DNA of 64,000 bases from Pseudomonas wenzhouensis (GTDB lineage Bacteria; Pseudomonadota; Gammaproteobacteria; Pseudomonadales; Pseudomonadaceae). The notes under the pieces are model-generated. The model saw only the letters and a program-made list of their open reading frames with translations. It was not told the origin of the DNA and searched no databases. How positions within the stretch are numbered: position 1 is the first letter of the stretch; the number at the start of each line of letters is the position of its first letter. The DNA is taken from NCBI RefSeq assembly GCF_021029445.1, contig NZ_CP072610.1:2480001-2544000 (forward strand), read 5' to 3'. Both the position numbers and the translations under genes were made by a program. Shown in pieces: positions 48,278-57,959 of this stretch.

Positions 48278-50257
48278 GTGCCCACAGGCAGCCCCTCGCC
48301 CCCTTCCGGCGCCGCCGAGCAACCAGCGGCAAATCCCCGGCCAATGCCTGGCGGTAAAGCTCATGCTCAGCGCCGCGGCTGGAACATCCACACCCGCACC
48401 CAGCTGATCAGTGTCGGCCCGGCATTGTTGTTGACGTTGCTGCTGACCGGCTTTCTCACCTTTACTCGCCTGCAGGATTTGCGCCAGGAGCAGGGACACA
48501 CCGGCCAATTGATCGCCAATCAACTGGCGCCGGCCACCGAATATGGTGTGATCAACGGCAAGCTGGATATCCTGGAAATACTGCTGCGTGCCACGCTGAG
48601 CACTCCCGATGTCCGCTTCGCCGAAGTTCGCGACCGTGACGACAACATCCTCGTGTATGTCGAGCGGCCCAAGGAACAGGGCCACAGCACACCTCAGGTG
48701 GAAATCTTCCAGGCGCCGATTCGCCTGCAGGCGCTGTCGGCGCAGGAACGGATACCGGTGCAGGGTAAATCGCTCGGCGACGGCTATCTGGGGCGGGTCG
48801 TCGTCGGCATTTCCAACGACACCTTCAACACCCGCCAGCAGGAAATACTGCTCAAGGCCGGCGTTCTGGCCCTGTTCGCCCTGCTCCTGACCTTCCTGCT
48901 CGCCAGGCGCCTGGCCAGGCGCCTGGCGCAACCACTCAGCGCCATGGGCAAAGCCCTCGAACGCATCCAGCGTGGCGACTACAGTCCAGCACTGATCGAA
49001 CGTGGCAATGACGAGTTGACCGACCTGGCCCGACACATCAACGACCTGGCCAGCGCACTCGAACAGAGCGGCCAGCAACAGCAGCGGGCGATGGCCGAAC
49101 TGATTCAGGCACGCGAGGAGTCCGAGCAGGCCAACCGTGCCAAGTCGGACTTCCTGGCCATGATGAGCCATGAACTGCGCACCCCCATGAACGGCGTACT
49201 GGGCATGCTGCAGCTGCTGGAAACCACCAGCCTGAACGACGAACAGGCGGAGTATGCAGCCCTGGCCACCGAATCCACCGAGCACCTGCTCAAGGTGATC
49301 AACGATATCCTCGATTTCTCGCGGATCGAACGTGGCGCCCTGGAACTCGAAGCCATCCCCTTCAACCTTACCGAGCTGTTGCAGGGCTCGGTCCAGGTAT
49401 TTCAGCACAGCGCCCAGCAACGCGGCCTGCAATTGCTGCTGGAAACTCAGCCCGGCCTGGAGCGCCTGGAAGTACGCGGTGACCCCACACGCATCCGACA
49501 GATTCTGGTCAACCTGATCGGCAACGCACTGAAATTCACCGAAGAAGGCCAGATACGGGTACAAACCCAGTGGCAAACGCTGGACGAACAGGTGCTGTGG
49601 TTCACATGTGCAGTGCACGACAGCGGTATCGGCATCGATGACGAGCGTCTGGAACATATGTTCGATGCCTTCCAGCAGGCCGACACCTCTATCTCCAGGC
49701 GCTACGGCGGCACCGGCCTCGGCCTGCCGATTGCACGTACCCTTGCCGAGCGCATGGGTGGCACCCTGCATGCGCAGAGTGAGCTGGGAACGGGCTCGGT
49801 ATTCACCCTGGAAATTCCCCTGCCATTTCGCCCCTGCAGCACGCAGGTACCCGACCGTGACGGTCAACCGCTGGCCGGCGGCAACGGTCAGGCCGTGCTG
49901 CTGGTCGAGGACAACCCGGTCAACCAGACCGTGATCGAAGCCATGCTGCGCAGCCTGGGCTACCAAGTCAGCCTGGTCGGCGACGGTCAACAGGCCGTAC
50001 AGAACTGCCGCGCACAGGATTACGCCGCCATCCTCATGGACTGCAGGCTACCGCTGATGGACGGTTACGAGGCAACGCGGCAAATTCGCCAGCTCGAGGG
50101 CAGGCAACAACTGCCCATCATCGCCCTCACCGCCAATGCCCTGCAGGGCGACCGCGAAGCCTGCCTGGCCGCCGGAATGAACGATTACCTGGCAAAACCA
50201 TTCAAACGTGCCGACCTGCAACGTATCCTGCAGCGCTGGCTGCCATCGCGACCTTAG
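48278..50257 (+). CDS. Hybrid sensor histidine kinase / response regulator (PA1611-like)
   Basis: The 659-residue protein starts at GTG (AAGGACGACTC ahead). It has a membrane helix (about residues 43-65), a periplasmic sensor region (about 66-185), a second helix ([18 protein letters not shown]) and a HAMP domain. The HisKA domain has phospho-acceptor His in [21 protein letters not shown], and HATPase motifs are NLIGNALKF and [21 protein letters not shown]-terminal receiver domain shows [10 protein letters not shown], phospho-Asp in [15 protein letters not shown] and [10 protein letters not shown]. By location next to fabA-fabB and architecture it corresponds to P. aeruginosa PA1611, which interacts with RetS to influence acute and chronic virulence. 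It is upstream of fabA and divergent from gpsA. No HPt domain is fused. Confidence 0.9.
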   Translation: MPTGSPSPPSGAAEQPAANPRPMPGGKAHAQRRGWNIHTRTQLISVGPALLLTLLLTGFLTFTRLQDLRQEQGHTGQLIANQLAPATEYGVINGKLDILEILLRATLSTPDVRFAEVRDRDDNILVYVERPKEQGHSTPQVEIFQAPIRLQALSAQERIPVQGKSLGDGYLGRVVVGISNDTFNTRQQEILLKAGVLALFALLLTFLLARRLARRLAQPLSAMGKALERIQRGDYSPALIERGNDELTDLARHINDLASALEQSGQQQQRAMAELIQAREESEQANRAKSDFLAMMSHELRTPMNGVLGMLQLLETTSLNDEQAEYAALATESTEHLLKVINDILDFSRIERGALELEAIPFNLTELLQGSVQVFQHSAQQRGLQLLLETQPGLERLEVRGDPTRIRQILVNLIGNALKFTEEGQIRVQTQWQTLDEQVLWFTCAVHDSGIGIDDERLEHMFDAFQQADTSISRRYGGTGLGLPIARTLAERMGGTLHAQSELGTGSVFTLEIPLPFRPCSTQVPDRDGQPLAGGNGQAVLLVEDNPVNQTVIEAMLRSLGYQVSLVGDGQQAVQNCRAQDYAAILMDCRLPLMDGYEATRQIRQLEGRQQLPIIALTANALQGDREACLAAGMNDYLAKPFKRADLQRILQRWLPSRP

Positions 50258-50328
50258 TCAACTGGCGCCCATGACAAACCGGCGTTACAAGGGGAAACTG
50301 CTGCAGCTGTGACAACATGGAAGCAGCA

Positions 50329-50344
50329 GAGTACAACTGTACTC
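50329..50344. promoter_or_regulatory. Palindrome in the fabA upstream region
   Basis: GAGTACA-AC-TGTACTC (50329-50344) is a perfect 16-base palindrome 132 bases before the fabA start and 72 bases after the kinase stop. It resembles a TetR-family operator. FabA/FabB control by DesT or FabR-like repressors is established in gammaproteobacteria, but the motif differs from the published DesT site. Confidence 0.55.
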
Positions 50345-50475
50345 ACTGCGCTGTGACTTTCACCACAACGCAACAGTCTATGACTAGGCTGCCGGCGCCC
50401 GATCTGATTTTCCAGACGCGCCGGCCAGGACGATTCGCCCAGCCTTAGAAGCATGGGGACAATTGAGGAGCTCGC

Positions 50476-50991
50476 ATGACAAAACCAAACGCCTACTCTC
50501 GGGAAGACCTGCTCGCCTGCAGCCGCGGCGAACTGTTCGGCCCCGGGAACGCGCAACTGCCCGCCCCGAACATGCTGATGATCGATCGCATCGCACACAT
50601 CAGCGAAACCGGCGGCAAGTACGGCAAGGGCGAAATCGTCGCTGAGCTCGACATCAATCCGGATCTGTGGTTCTTCGGCTGCCACTTCGAGGGTGATCCG
50701 GTCATGCCCGGCTGCCTTGGCCTCGACGCCATGTGGCAACTGGTCGGTTTTTATCTGGGCTGGCAAGGCAACCCGGGGCGCGGCCGTGCGCTGGGTAGCG
50801 GTGAAGTGAAATTCTTCGGTCAGGTGCTGCCGACCGCCAAGAAAGTCACCTACAACATCCACATCAAGCGCACCATCAACCGCTCGCTGGTGCTCGGCAT
50901 CGCCGATGGTACCGTGGCCGTGGACGGCCGCGAAATCTACAGTGCCGAAGGCCTGCGTGTTGGCCTGTTCACCTCCACTGACAGTTTCTGA
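50476..50991 (+). CDS. fabA: 3-hydroxyacyl-ACP dehydratase/isomerase FabA
   Basis: The 171-residue enzyme dehydrates 3-hydroxydecanoyl-ACP and isomerises trans-2 to cis-3-decenoyl-ACP, the branch point for unsaturated fatty acids. The hotdog active site shows [28 protein letters not shown], with catalytic His and Asp. The ATG at 50476 is preceded by TTGAGGAGCTCGC. It is five codons ahead of fabB by the usual short gap, so fabA-fabB is one operon. The upstream 218 bases carry a palindrome at 50329. Confidence 0.97.
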   Translation: MTKPNAYSREDLLACSRGELFGPGNAQLPAPNMLMIDRIAHISETGGKYGKGEIVAELDINPDLWFFGCHFEGDPVMPGCLGLDAMWQLVGFYLGWQGNPGRGRALGSGEVKFFGQVLPTAKKVTYNIHIKRTINRSLVLGIADGTVAVDGREIYSAEGLRVGLFTSTDSF

Positions 50992-51002
50992 AGGACTTGC
51001 AC

Positions 51003-52223
51003 ATGCGTCGTGTAGTGATCACCGGTCTGGGCATCGTTTCCTGCCTGGGCACTGACAAAGAAGCCGTGGCCGCCAGCCTGCGTGCAGGCAAGTCGGGCAT
51101 CCGCTTCAATCCGTCCTACGCCGAAATGGGCCTGCGCAGCCATGTTTCCGGCTCGGTCGACCTGAATCTGGAAGAGCTGATCGACCGCAAGCTGTTCCGC
51201 TTCATGGGCGACGCGGCAGCCTACGCCTACCTGTCGATGGAGCAGGCGATCAAGGACTCCGGCCTCAGCGAAGAGCAGGTTTCCAACCCGCGCACCGGCC
51301 TGATCGCCGGCAGCGGTGGCGCCTCCACCATCAACCAGATGGAAGCCATCGACACCCTGCGCGAAAAAGGCGTCAAGCGCATCGGCCCATACCGTGTCAC
51401 CCGCACCATGGGCAGCACCGTATCGGCCTGCCTGGCCACGCCGTTCAAGATCAAGGGCGTGAACTTCTCCATCTCCTCTGCTTGCGCCACCAGCGCACAT
51501 TGCATCGGTCAGGCCATGGAGCAGATCCAGCTGGGCAAGCAGGATGTCGTCTTCGCCGGCGGCGGTGAAGAAGAGCACTGGAGCCAGAGCTGCCTGTTCG
51601 ACGCCATGGGCGCCCTCTCCACCCAATACAACGAGACACCGGAAAAGGCTTCGCGCGCCTACGACGCCAAGCGTGACGGCTTCGTCATCGCCGGCGGTGG
51701 CGGCATGGTCGTGGTCGAGGAGCTGGAACATGCCCTGGCCCGTGGTGCGAAGATCTACGCCGAAATCGTCGGTTACGGCGCCACCAGCGACGGCTACGAC
51801 ATGGTGGCCCCGAGCGGTGAAGGTGCCGTGCGCTGCATGCAGCAGGCGCTGGCCACCGTCGACACCCCGATCGACTACCTCAACACCCATGGCACCTCGA
51901 CGCCGGTCGGCGACGTCGCCGAAATTCGTGGCGTGCGTGAAGTATTTGGCGACAAGGCACCGGCCATCAGCTCGACCAAGAGCCTGTCCGGTCACAGCCT
52001 GGGCGCAGCCGGTGTGCAGGAAGCGATCTATTGCATGCTGATGATGGAAGGCAACTTCATCGCTGCCTCGGCCAACATCGACGAGCTCGACCCGGAAGTG
52101 GCCGACATGCCGATCCAGCTGACCACCGTCGAGAATGCCAAGCTCGATACCGTGATGAGCAACAGCTTCGGTTTCGGCGGCACCAATGCCACCCTGGTGC
52201 TCAAGCGCTGGGCCGGCAAGTAA
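51003..52223 (+). CDS. fabB: 3-oxoacyl-ACP synthase I (FabB)
   Basis: The 406-residue condensing enzyme extends unsaturated acyl-ACP chains. The catalytic Cys lies in [20 protein letters not shown], and the two active histidines in [14 protein letters not shown] and [15 protein letters not shown]. The start is ATG at 51003 with AAGGACTTGC ahead; an in-frame TTG six bases earlier is not needed. The length is that of FabB (about 405). It is 11 bases after fabA. A strong bidirectional terminator lies downstream. Together FabA and FabB supply unsaturated membrane lipids. Confidence 0.97.
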   Translation: MRRVVITGLGIVSCLGTDKEAVAASLRAGKSGIRFNPSYAEMGLRSHVSGSVDLNLEELIDRKLFRFMGDAAAYAYLSMEQAIKDSGLSEEQVSNPRTGLIAGSGGASTINQMEAIDTLREKGVKRIGPYRVTRTMGSTVSACLATPFKIKGVNFSISSACATSAHCIGQAMEQIQLGKQDVVFAGGGEEEHWSQSCLFDAMGALSTQYNETPEKASRAYDAKRDGFVIAGGGGMVVVEELEHALARGAKIYAEIVGYGATSDGYDMVAPSGEGAVRCMQQALATVDTPIDYLNTHGTSTPVGDVAEIRGVREVFGDKAPAISSTKSLSGHSLGAAGVQEAIYCMLMMEGNFIAASANIDELDPEVADMPIQLTTVENAKLDTVMSNSFGFGGTNATLVLKRWAGK

Positions 52224-52239
52224 TCGCTGCTGCGGTACA

Positions 52240-52267
52240 GATAACGGCGCCCTCGGGCGCCGTTATC
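52240..52267. terminator. Bidirectional terminator between fabB and an MCP gene
   Basis: GATAACGGCGCCC at 52240-52252 pairs perfectly with 52255-52267 across a TC loop. It lies between converging genes. Confidence 0.85.
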
Positions 52268-52281
52268 GTTTGCGGCCTGCC

Positions 52282-53907
52282 TCAGACCTTGAAGCGCGCC
52301 ACCAGCCCGTTCAGATCCACGGCCAGACGCGACAGCTCCTGACTCGCCGCACTGGTTTGATTGGCACCGGCCGAGGTCTGCAGCGACAGGTCACGGATGT
52401 TGACCAGGTTGCGATCCACCTCGCGCGCGACCTGCGCCTGCTCCTCGGAAGCGCTGGCGATCACCAGGTTGCGCTCGTTGATCGAAGAGATCGCCTGAGT
52501 GATCTGCTCCAGCGCCACACCAGCCGCCTGCGCCACCTCCAGGGTCGAACGCGTGCGGCCATTGCTGCTCTGCATGGCAGTCACGGCGCGTTCCGTACCA
52601 CTCTGGATGCCGCCGATCATCTGCTCGATTTCCTGAGTCGACTGCTGCGTACGATGCGCCAGCGCCCTCACCTCATCGGCCACTACGGCAAAACCGCGCC
52701 CGGCATCACCGGCCCGCGCGGCCTCGATGGCGGCGTTGAGCGCGAGCAGGTTGGTCTGCTCGGCGATGGAGCGGATGACATCGAGCACCTTGCTGATTTC
52801 GTGCACCCGCTGCGCCAGTTGCTCAACCTCGCCGGCCGTGCTGGTCACGTCAGTGGCCAACTGGCCGATGGACTCCACCGTCTGCCGCACCTGCTCGCGC
52901 CCCTGCTGTGCGGTCACGGTAGAGGCGCGCGACGCTTCCGAGGTGCTCACCGCATTACGCGCCACCTCCTCGACGGCGGCGGTCATTTCGTTGACCGCCG
53001 TAGCGGCCTGCTCGATCTCGGTGTTCTGCTGGTGCAGGCCACGCGTGGAATCTTCGGTGACCGCATGCAGCTCTTCCGAGGCCGAGGCCAACTGATTGGA
53101 GGAGTCGGCAATGCTCTGGATGGTGCCTCGCAGGTTGCTCTGCATGTTCTTCAGGGCAGCCAGCAGGCGCGCCGGCTCGTCCGTACCGTACGCATCGATG
53201 GCCTGCGTCAGATCGCCCGAAGCAACGACCTCAGCCACGCGCACGGCCTCGGCCAGCGGTGCAACGATGCTGCGCGTCAACAGTATCGCCAGAATGATGG
53301 TGGTCAGGGCGGCCAGCACCATCATCGTGATCACCCAGATCAGGGCGGAGTCGAATACCCGTTCAGCTTCACGGGCTGCGGCAGAGGCCCCTTCCCTGTT
53401 GATCTCGGCAAGATCACGCAGTGCTCTCGTCATATTGTCGGCATACTCATTGAGCGGGCCACGCGATACAGCAACGGCCCCGTCGAAATTGCCCTGACGA
53501 ACAAACTCGACAATCTTGCCCTGCTCCTGCAGATAACTTGCTTCGGCCTGGCGGAAGACGTCATAGGCTGCGCGCTCCTCAGGACTCGAGATCAGCTCCC
53601 GGAACACCGATTCGGCCTGAAGCACTTCATTGCGTAACTCATCTGCCAGACGCAAGTTGGTCTGCACATCGGCAGGATCACGGTTGAGCATGAGGCGCAA
53701 GGTAATGGCCCGCAGGCGCAGGATATCCTGACTCACTTCCCCGAGCGTTACGACGCTGGGTAGCCAGTTATTGTCGATTGCTTCGGATTGTTTGCGCATC
53801 TCCAGCATCTGGAAAAGAGAGAAAGCGCCAAGCAATAGCACCAGCAAAGCCACCAGGCCGAACCCCAAAGAAGCACGCGGAGCAATCGAAAGGTTACGCA
53901 GCGACAT
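52282..53907 (-). CDS. Methyl-accepting chemotaxis protein
   Basis: The 541-residue transducer begins [27 protein letters not shown], with membrane helix 1 near residues 11-33. A helical-bundle periplasmic sensor (about 34-190) ends at helix 2 ([23 protein letters not shown]), then a HAMP domain. The signalling domain is canonical, with [41 protein letters not shown] at the tip. The four-helix sensor with repeated acidic/polar patterns ([32 protein letters not shown]) is typical of Pseudomonas McpS-type helical-bundle receptors, but the ligand is unknown. I chose ATG at 53907 with GGGAG upstream. A FliA promoter at 53998 fits motility-coupled expression. Confidence 0.93.
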   Translation of the reverse strand: MSLRNLSIAPRASLGFGLVALLVLLLGAFSLFQMLEMRKQSEAIDNNWLPSVVTLGEVSQDILRLRAITLRLMLNRDPADVQTNLRLADELRNEVLQAESVFRELISSPEERAAYDVFRQAEASYLQEQGKIVEFVRQGNFDGAVAVSRGPLNEYADNMTRALRDLAEINREGASAAAREAERVFDSALIWVITMMVLAALTTIILAILLTRSIVAPLAEAVRVAEVVASGDLTQAIDAYGTDEPARLLAALKNMQSNLRGTIQSIADSSNQLASASEELHAVTEDSTRGLHQQNTEIEQAATAVNEMTAAVEEVARNAVSTSEASRASTVTAQQGREQVRQTVESIGQLATDVTSTAGEVEQLAQRVHEISKVLDVIRSIAEQTNLLALNAAIEAARAGDAGRGFAVVADEVRALAHRTQQSTQEIEQMIGGIQSGTERAVTAMQSSNGRTRSTLEVAQAAGVALEQITQAISSINERNLVIASASEEQAQVAREVDRNLVNIRDLSLQTSAGANQTSAASQELSRLAVDLNGLVARFKV

Positions 53908-53997
53908 GTTGTGGAACTCCCATACGCGCAGAAGTCGAGACACCTTCAACCCATACCTGGTCGAAGATCAGGTGAGATTGCGCTGATCCCGGACTGT

Positions 53998-54024
53998 TTA
54001 TCGGCGACTTCGCTGCACGCTTGA
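53998..54024 (-). promoter_or_regulatory. FliA (sigma-28) promoter of the MCP gene
   Basis: On the minus strand, TCAAGCGT (54017-54024) and GCCGATAA (53998-54005) are separated by 11 bases. The -10 is an exact FliA consensus and the -35 close. It predicts a leader of about 85 bases. The rest of the 389-base gap (53908-54296) holds no further gene. Confidence 0.8.
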
Positions 54025-54260
54025 TAGCGAACACGAAATTTCAGCAACACCTTGCGCCGGGCCTGATCGGCCCGGAACGCTCTCCGCTGGTTAGGTGCGA
54101 CAAAGACAAACGGACTTTATGGGAAAAGTGCCTGCGCTTGAGGGGGCGGCATTAACAACAGGCTCACGCGCGAGCCCGAACAGAACGGGCTTTCACTGCG
54201 TTTCTCAGCTGTTTGCAGGGCGTCATCGCCATGGCCGGTTTAGCTCGACGCGCCCGTAAA

Positions 54261-54275
54261 CGGAGCCTGACTCCG
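54261..54275 (-). terminator. Possible terminator after the DUF3859 gene
   Basis: CGGAG-CCTGA-CTCCG lies 21 bases after the DUF3859 stop, followed on the minus strand by TTTAC. The stem is short and the T-run weak. Confidence 0.4.
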
Positions 54276-54296
54276 GCAGGGCTGAGGGATGACAAC

Positions 54297-54761
54297 TCAG
54301 CGCACGGAGAAACGCTGTTCGGCCAACTTGCGGTCGCCCTGATAGACGATGAAGTGCCACTCACCGGGCACCACCTCATGGTGTTCGGTGAACTCGAAAG
54401 CCATGACGTCCTGCGCCGCACCGGGCACCAGCTGCTGCTGCACTTCGAACTTGTCATGACGCTGACCATCGGGCGTCATCACACCCGGCGTGAGGTACAG
54501 CAGCGTCAGCGGCACATCGCCTTCGCGCTTACCCGCCAGGCGGTAGCGCATGCCGAACTTGGTGCCGAGCCTGGCGGGAATCTGCTCGGTGCGCTGGATC
54601 GCCTGATTGCTGCGGGTCAGTACCCGCTCGCCCGGCTGAAAATCCTGATAGTTACTGCTGAAGATGCCGTATTCCACCGGCCCATCGATACGGACGTCAG
54701 CCTGGCTCAGCCCTGCCCAGAGCAATAGACCGGCCATCACGGCCATTCGGGTGTCACGCAT
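54297..54761 (-). CDS. DUF3859 domain protein, exported
   Basis: The 154-residue protein has a signal peptide (MRDTRMAVMAGLLLWAGLSQA) and is periplasmic. The mature part DVRIDGPVEYGIFSSNYQDFQPGERVLTRSNQAIQRTEQIPARLGTKFGMRYRLAG is a beta-rich DUF3859 pattern, followed by EVVPGEWHFIVYQGDRKLAEQRFSVR. GAGGAG precedes the ATG at 54761. DUF3859 has no known activity; immunoglobulin-like fold is likely from the strand spacing. It lies between the MCP gene and a secreted amidohydrolase gene on the same strand but with a 109-base gap, so co-transcription is uncertain. Confidence 0.85.
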   Translation of the reverse strand: MRDTRMAVMAGLLLWAGLSQADVRIDGPVEYGIFSSNYQDFQPGERVLTRSNQAIQRTEQIPARLGTKFGMRYRLAGKREGDVPLTLLYLTPGVMTPDGQRHDKFEVQQQLVPGAAQDVMAFEFTEHHEVVPGEWHFIVYQGDRKLAEQRFSVR

Positions 54762-54870
54762 GATGCGCTCCTCGTTGAAGTGAGCGCGAGGCTATGACGT
54801 CCGGGTGACAGCCTGATGACAGCCATGCTGACGGGCACAGCACGCGCATAATCGCAGCGCGATTTCCACC

Positions 54871-55899
54871 CTAGCGATCCAGTTCGGCCTGCACCCGGCG
54901 CGGCAATACCGACAGGAAGTTGTCACGCGCGACCTTGTGCGCAACGTCCTCGGGCAAAGCATCGAGAAACGGCTCGAAGCCTTTCATGTACTCGCCCAGA
55001 TTACCGAAGCGCCCGACCACGTCGGAACCGAGCATGAAGCGATCTGGATAGCTGCTGACCAGATGCGCCCATTTATCGTCTGGCTGACCGTTCTCGTCCA
55101 GCAGATAGGGCTGCAGCATGGTCCAGGACAGGTCGATATACAGATTCGGGTACTGGCCGAGCATGCGCTCGATCGTCTCCAGAAGGAAATTCAGCTTCTC
55201 CTGATGGCGATGAATTTCGGCACTGGTGCCGGCATGCGCCCAGATGAAGCGAACGTGTGGATGGTTGCGCAGCGGCGCCTCGATTTCTTCCAAATAGATC
55301 GGCTCGCGCTCACGTTTGGAGGTGATGTTCGAGTGCAACATCACCGGCAGATCGTATTCGGCGGCCAGATGAAAGACGCGCGCCAGCGCCTCGTTGTTGG
55401 CGCGCGGCGCGCTGCCGTGGATCAGCGCGGTAAGGTCATCATGGCGGGTGAAGACCTCACCGATACCCTGCCACAGACCAGGATCGAGTTCGAGCATGCG
55501 ACGGATATGCGCATCGGCATTCTTGTCATTGGGGTTGAAACCGGACAGGAACGGGTGGAAGCGCTTGCGCTGCTCGGCCGGCAGGCGTTTGTAGGCGTCG
55601 GCAATGAATACATCGGTGGCACTGTACCAGTAGGCGTTGGCGTCATCACCGGCATAGTAACGTGGGCGCTTGGGCTCGTCCTCGTCCCACTTCTTGGCCA
55701 CCGGAATGCCGGAGAACATCACATGATCGACGTTGTTTTCCGCCATCTTTTCCAGCAACTCGTCCATGCCGGCACTCTCCTGAAAGAAATCCACGTAGTG
55801 CAGATGAGCGTCGCTGTAACGGTATTCGCGAGCCTGGACGCTGCAGGTAATAGCAGCACTGAGTGCAAGTATCCATGGCATTGATCGGCAATTGAGCAA
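54871..55899 (-). CDS. Secreted amidohydrolase-family metalloenzyme
   Basis: The 342-residue protein is an amidohydrolase 2 (TIM-barrel) enzyme. HxH metal ligands lie in YRYSDAHLHYVDFF, with LPVMLHSN, RFIWAHAGTSAEI and FMLGSDVVG marking later metal and active-site residues. The signal peptide PWILALSAAITCSVQA suggests export. I chose TTG at 55899 because AGGAGGACTCGCC precedes it with ideal spacing; the later ATG at 55881 has no ribosome-binding site. Family members include decarboxylases and lactonases, and an extracytoplasmic location is unusual. The substrate is unknown. Confidence 0.82.
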   Translation of the reverse strand: MLNCRSMPWILALSAAITCSVQAREYRYSDAHLHYVDFFQESAGMDELLEKMAENNVDHVMFSGIPVAKKWDEDEPKRPRYYAGDDANAYWYSATDVFIADAYKRLPAEQRKRFHPFLSGFNPNDKNADAHIRRMLELDPGLWQGIGEVFTRHDDLTALIHGSAPRANNEALARVFHLAAEYDLPVMLHSNITSKREREPIYLEEIEAPLRNHPHVRFIWAHAGTSAEIHRHQEKLNFLLETIERMLGQYPNLYIDLSWTMLQPYLLDENGQPDDKWAHLVSSYPDRFMLGSDVVGRFGNLGEYMKGFEPFLDALPEDVAHKVARDNFLSVLPRRVQAELDR

Positions 55900-56054
55900 G
55901 GCGAGTCCTCCTGACGGCTAGAGCAGCATAGACCGCCGGGCGGCCTGGCAAGTTCGATTACGCCCTGCAGCGCCCCGCACGCCGGACTTCTGGTGCATTG
56001 GCGCCTACCTGGGCTAGGCTCAGCGCATTGCCGGCTCATGACGAAGGGCGCCTG

Positions 56055-56456
56055 ATGATTCGTATCCATAACAGCAAGGGTCTGCAGCAGCAGATCGAAA
56101 TCGGCTCACACCAGTTGCTTGGCGACGTTTCCCCCGAGCTGGGTGGTGACGGCGCCGGCCCCGATCCGCACGACCTGTTCGACGCCGCGCTCGGCACCTG
56201 CAAGGCCATGACCCTGCTGATCTACGCACGCCAGCGCGGGTTGCCGCTGGCAGGTATCGACGTCAACGTCGAGCGTGATGACAGCGAAGAGCGCGCCGGC
56301 AACTATCGCCTGATCGTCGAACTGTCGCTCAAGGGACCGCTGGATGACACCCAGCGCCAGCAACTGCTGCGCATCGCCGACAAGTGCCCGATTCACAAGC
56401 TGATGACCAGCAGCGACATCCAGGTCGAAACCCGCCTGGCGGGAACACCGGCATGA
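56055..56456 (+). CDS. OsmC family protein
   Basis: The 133-residue OsmC/Ohr-fold protein has two reactive cysteines: GTCKAMTLLIYARQRG near the middle and IADKCPIHKLM near the end, the usual thiol-peroxidase pair. The N-terminus IRIHNSKGLQQQIEIGSHQLLGDVSPELGGDGAGPDPHDLFDAALG is that of the YhfA/OsmC subgroup. The start ATG at 56055 is preceded by GAAGGGCG. It overlaps the pirin gene by ATGA at 56453-56456. Reduction of organic hydroperoxide is inferred. The pair OsmC-pirin suggests oxidative-stress function. Confidence 0.92.
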   Translation: MIRIHNSKGLQQQIEIGSHQLLGDVSPELGGDGAGPDPHDLFDAALGTCKAMTLLIYARQRGLPLAGIDVNVERDDSEERAGNYRLIVELSLKGPLDDTQRQQLLRIADKCPIHKLMTSSDIQVETRLAGTPA

Positions 56457-57313
56457 GTGAGCTGCAGCTGATCCACCCACGCGCCGAGGACATCTCAGGC
56501 CAGCCCATTCTGCGCCCACTGCCCTCGGCACGCTTTCGCAGCATCGGTCCCTTCGTGTTTTTCGATCACATGCTCGAGCAGGACTACCCCGCCGGCAGCG
56601 GCATGAATATCGCCCAACATCCGCATATCGGCCTGTCGACACTCACCTACCTGTTCGAGGGTCAGCTGCAACACAAGGACAGCCTGGGCTCGGACCAACG
56701 GGTCGAACCGGGTGATGTCAGCTGGATGACCGCTGGCCGTGGCGTCGCGCATGTCGAACGCAGCCCAGCCGAACTGCTCGAGAAAAACAAGCGGCTACAC
56801 GGCCTGCAAGTGTGGCTGGCGCAGCCGCAAGCCGATGAGCAGGGCGAACCGGCTTACAGCCATCACCCCGCGGCTTCGCTACCCCGCAGCGAAGCCATGG
56901 GCGTACGGATCACCCTGATCGCTGGCCGTGGTTTCTGCCTCGAATCACCCGTACCGGTACACTCACCGACCCTGTATGCCGAGCTGCGTCTGAGCGCCGG
57001 GGCCAGCCTGCTGATCCCGGCCGAACACAGCGAGCGCGCCCTGTACGTGATCGATGGCGAAGCGGAACTGGATGGCGAGACGCTGCCCAGGCACACCATG
57101 GCCGTGATCTCGGCAGGTGAAACGCCTCTGCTCAGCGCCTGCGGTGAGTGCCACCTGACCCTGATCGGCGGCGAGCCCATCGGCCCGCGGCGTATGAACT
57201 GGAACTTCGTCGCCAGCACCGCGGAGCTGATCGAACAGGCGCGCCAGCGCTGGGCCGCCGGCGACTGGCCACAGGTGCCAGGCGAGAGCACGCGCATCGA
57301 ATTGCCGCGCTGA
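56453..57313 (+). CDS. Pirin family protein
   Basis: The 286-residue bicupin protein has the pirin metal site in NIAQHPHIGLSTLTYLFEGQLQHKDSLGSDQRVEPGDVSWMTAGRGVAHVERSP (two His, a later His and Glu). The C-terminal cupin has LIPAEHSERALYVIDGEAELDGETLPRHTMAVIS. Pirins bind Fe and can have quercetin 2,3-dioxygenase activity. The start at 56453 is coupled to OsmC. The C-terminal tail WQAGDWPQVPGES-like ends ARQRWAAGDWPQVPGESTRIELPR, usual for bacterial pirins. The gene precedes the ECF sigma gene by 97 bases that hold its own promoter. Physiological substrate unknown. Confidence 0.9.
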   Translation: MSELQLIHPRAEDISGQPILRPLPSARFRSIGPFVFFDHMLEQDYPAGSGMNIAQHPHIGLSTLTYLFEGQLQHKDSLGSDQRVEPGDVSWMTAGRGVAHVERSPAELLEKNKRLHGLQVWLAQPQADEQGEPAYSHHPAASLPRSEAMGVRITLIAGRGFCLESPVPVHSPTLYAELRLSAGASLLIPAEHSERALYVIDGEAELDGETLPRHTMAVISAGETPLLSACGECHLTLIGGEPIGPRRMNWNFVASTAELIEQARQRWAAGDWPQVPGESTRIELPR

Positions 57314-57348
57314 AACCCGTGCCGGCGACTTTTTGTTACCGGTGCGTG

Positions 57349-57374
57349 ATCCAGAAGCGCAGTGGCCGGGTATA
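57349..57374 (+). promoter_or_regulatory. ECF-type promoter of the sigma/anti-sigma operon
   Basis: ATCCA (57349-57353), 14 bases, then GGGTATA (57368-57374) followed by AGCT after one base. The same elements with identical spacing occur at 58746-58771 before the DUF4394 gene. A shared two-block promoter is what an autoregulated ECF sigma factor would produce. Confidence 0.7.
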
Positions 57375-57410
57375 AGCTGCATGCGGATTTCTCAGGCCAA
57401 CGGATGACCC

Positions 57411-57959
57411 ATGGCAGATCGCGAGTTCGACTACGAAAGTACCCTGGAAGCCTGCGCGCGCGGCGACGAACGTGCCTTCCAGGCGCTTTACCGGCAAGAA
57501 GCAGGGCAATTGCTCGGTCTGGCCATCAGCATGCTGGGCCGGCGCGATATGGCCGAGGATTGTCTGCACGACGCCTTCGTGCGTATCTGGCAGCACGCGG
57601 CGCGTTATCGGCGCGAACTAGGCAACGGCCGTGCCTGGGTGCACAGCATACTGCGTTACCGCGTGCTCAATGCCCTGCGCAGCAGCGGCCGGCATGTCGA
57701 GGTGGACGATGACTTCATCGAGCGGGTGCTGGACGACAGCCCACAGGCTGAAGCCAAGGCGCTGGAGCAAGCCGAGCAGCGCCTGCTGCGCAACTGCCTG
57801 CAGCGCCTGGAAAAGCCGCGCCGTCACCCGATTCTGCTGGCCTTCTACCGGGGGCTGACCCACGAGCAGATCGCCAGCCGCCTGAGCACCCCGCTGGGCA
57901 CCATCAAAGGCCGTATCCGCGCCGGCCTGCGCGCGCTGCAGGAGTGTCTGCAAGCATGA
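57411..57959 (+). CDS. ECF-family RNA polymerase sigma factor
   Basis: The 182-residue sigma factor has region 2 (FQALYRQEAGQLLGLAISMLGRRDMAEDCLHDAFVRIWQHAARYR, core binding and -10 recognition) and region 4 (LAFYRGLTHEQIASRLSTPLGTIKGRIRAGLRALQECL, helix-turn-helix for -35). The linker is short (GRHVEVDDDFIERVLDD). It overlaps the downstream anti-sigma gene by ATGA at 57956-57959. Only a weak ribosome-binding site is seen before the ATG at 57411. Its own promoter resembles the one upstream of the DUF4394 gene, consistent with autoregulation. The inducing signal is unknown. Confidence 0.92.
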   Translation: MADREFDYESTLEACARGDERAFQALYRQEAGQLLGLAISMLGRRDMAEDCLHDAFVRIWQHAARYRRELGNGRAWVHSILRYRVLNALRSSGRHVEVDDDFIERVLDDSPQAEAKALEQAEQRLLRNCLQRLEKPRRHPILLAFYRGLTHEQIASRLSTPLGTIKGRIRAGLRALQECLQA

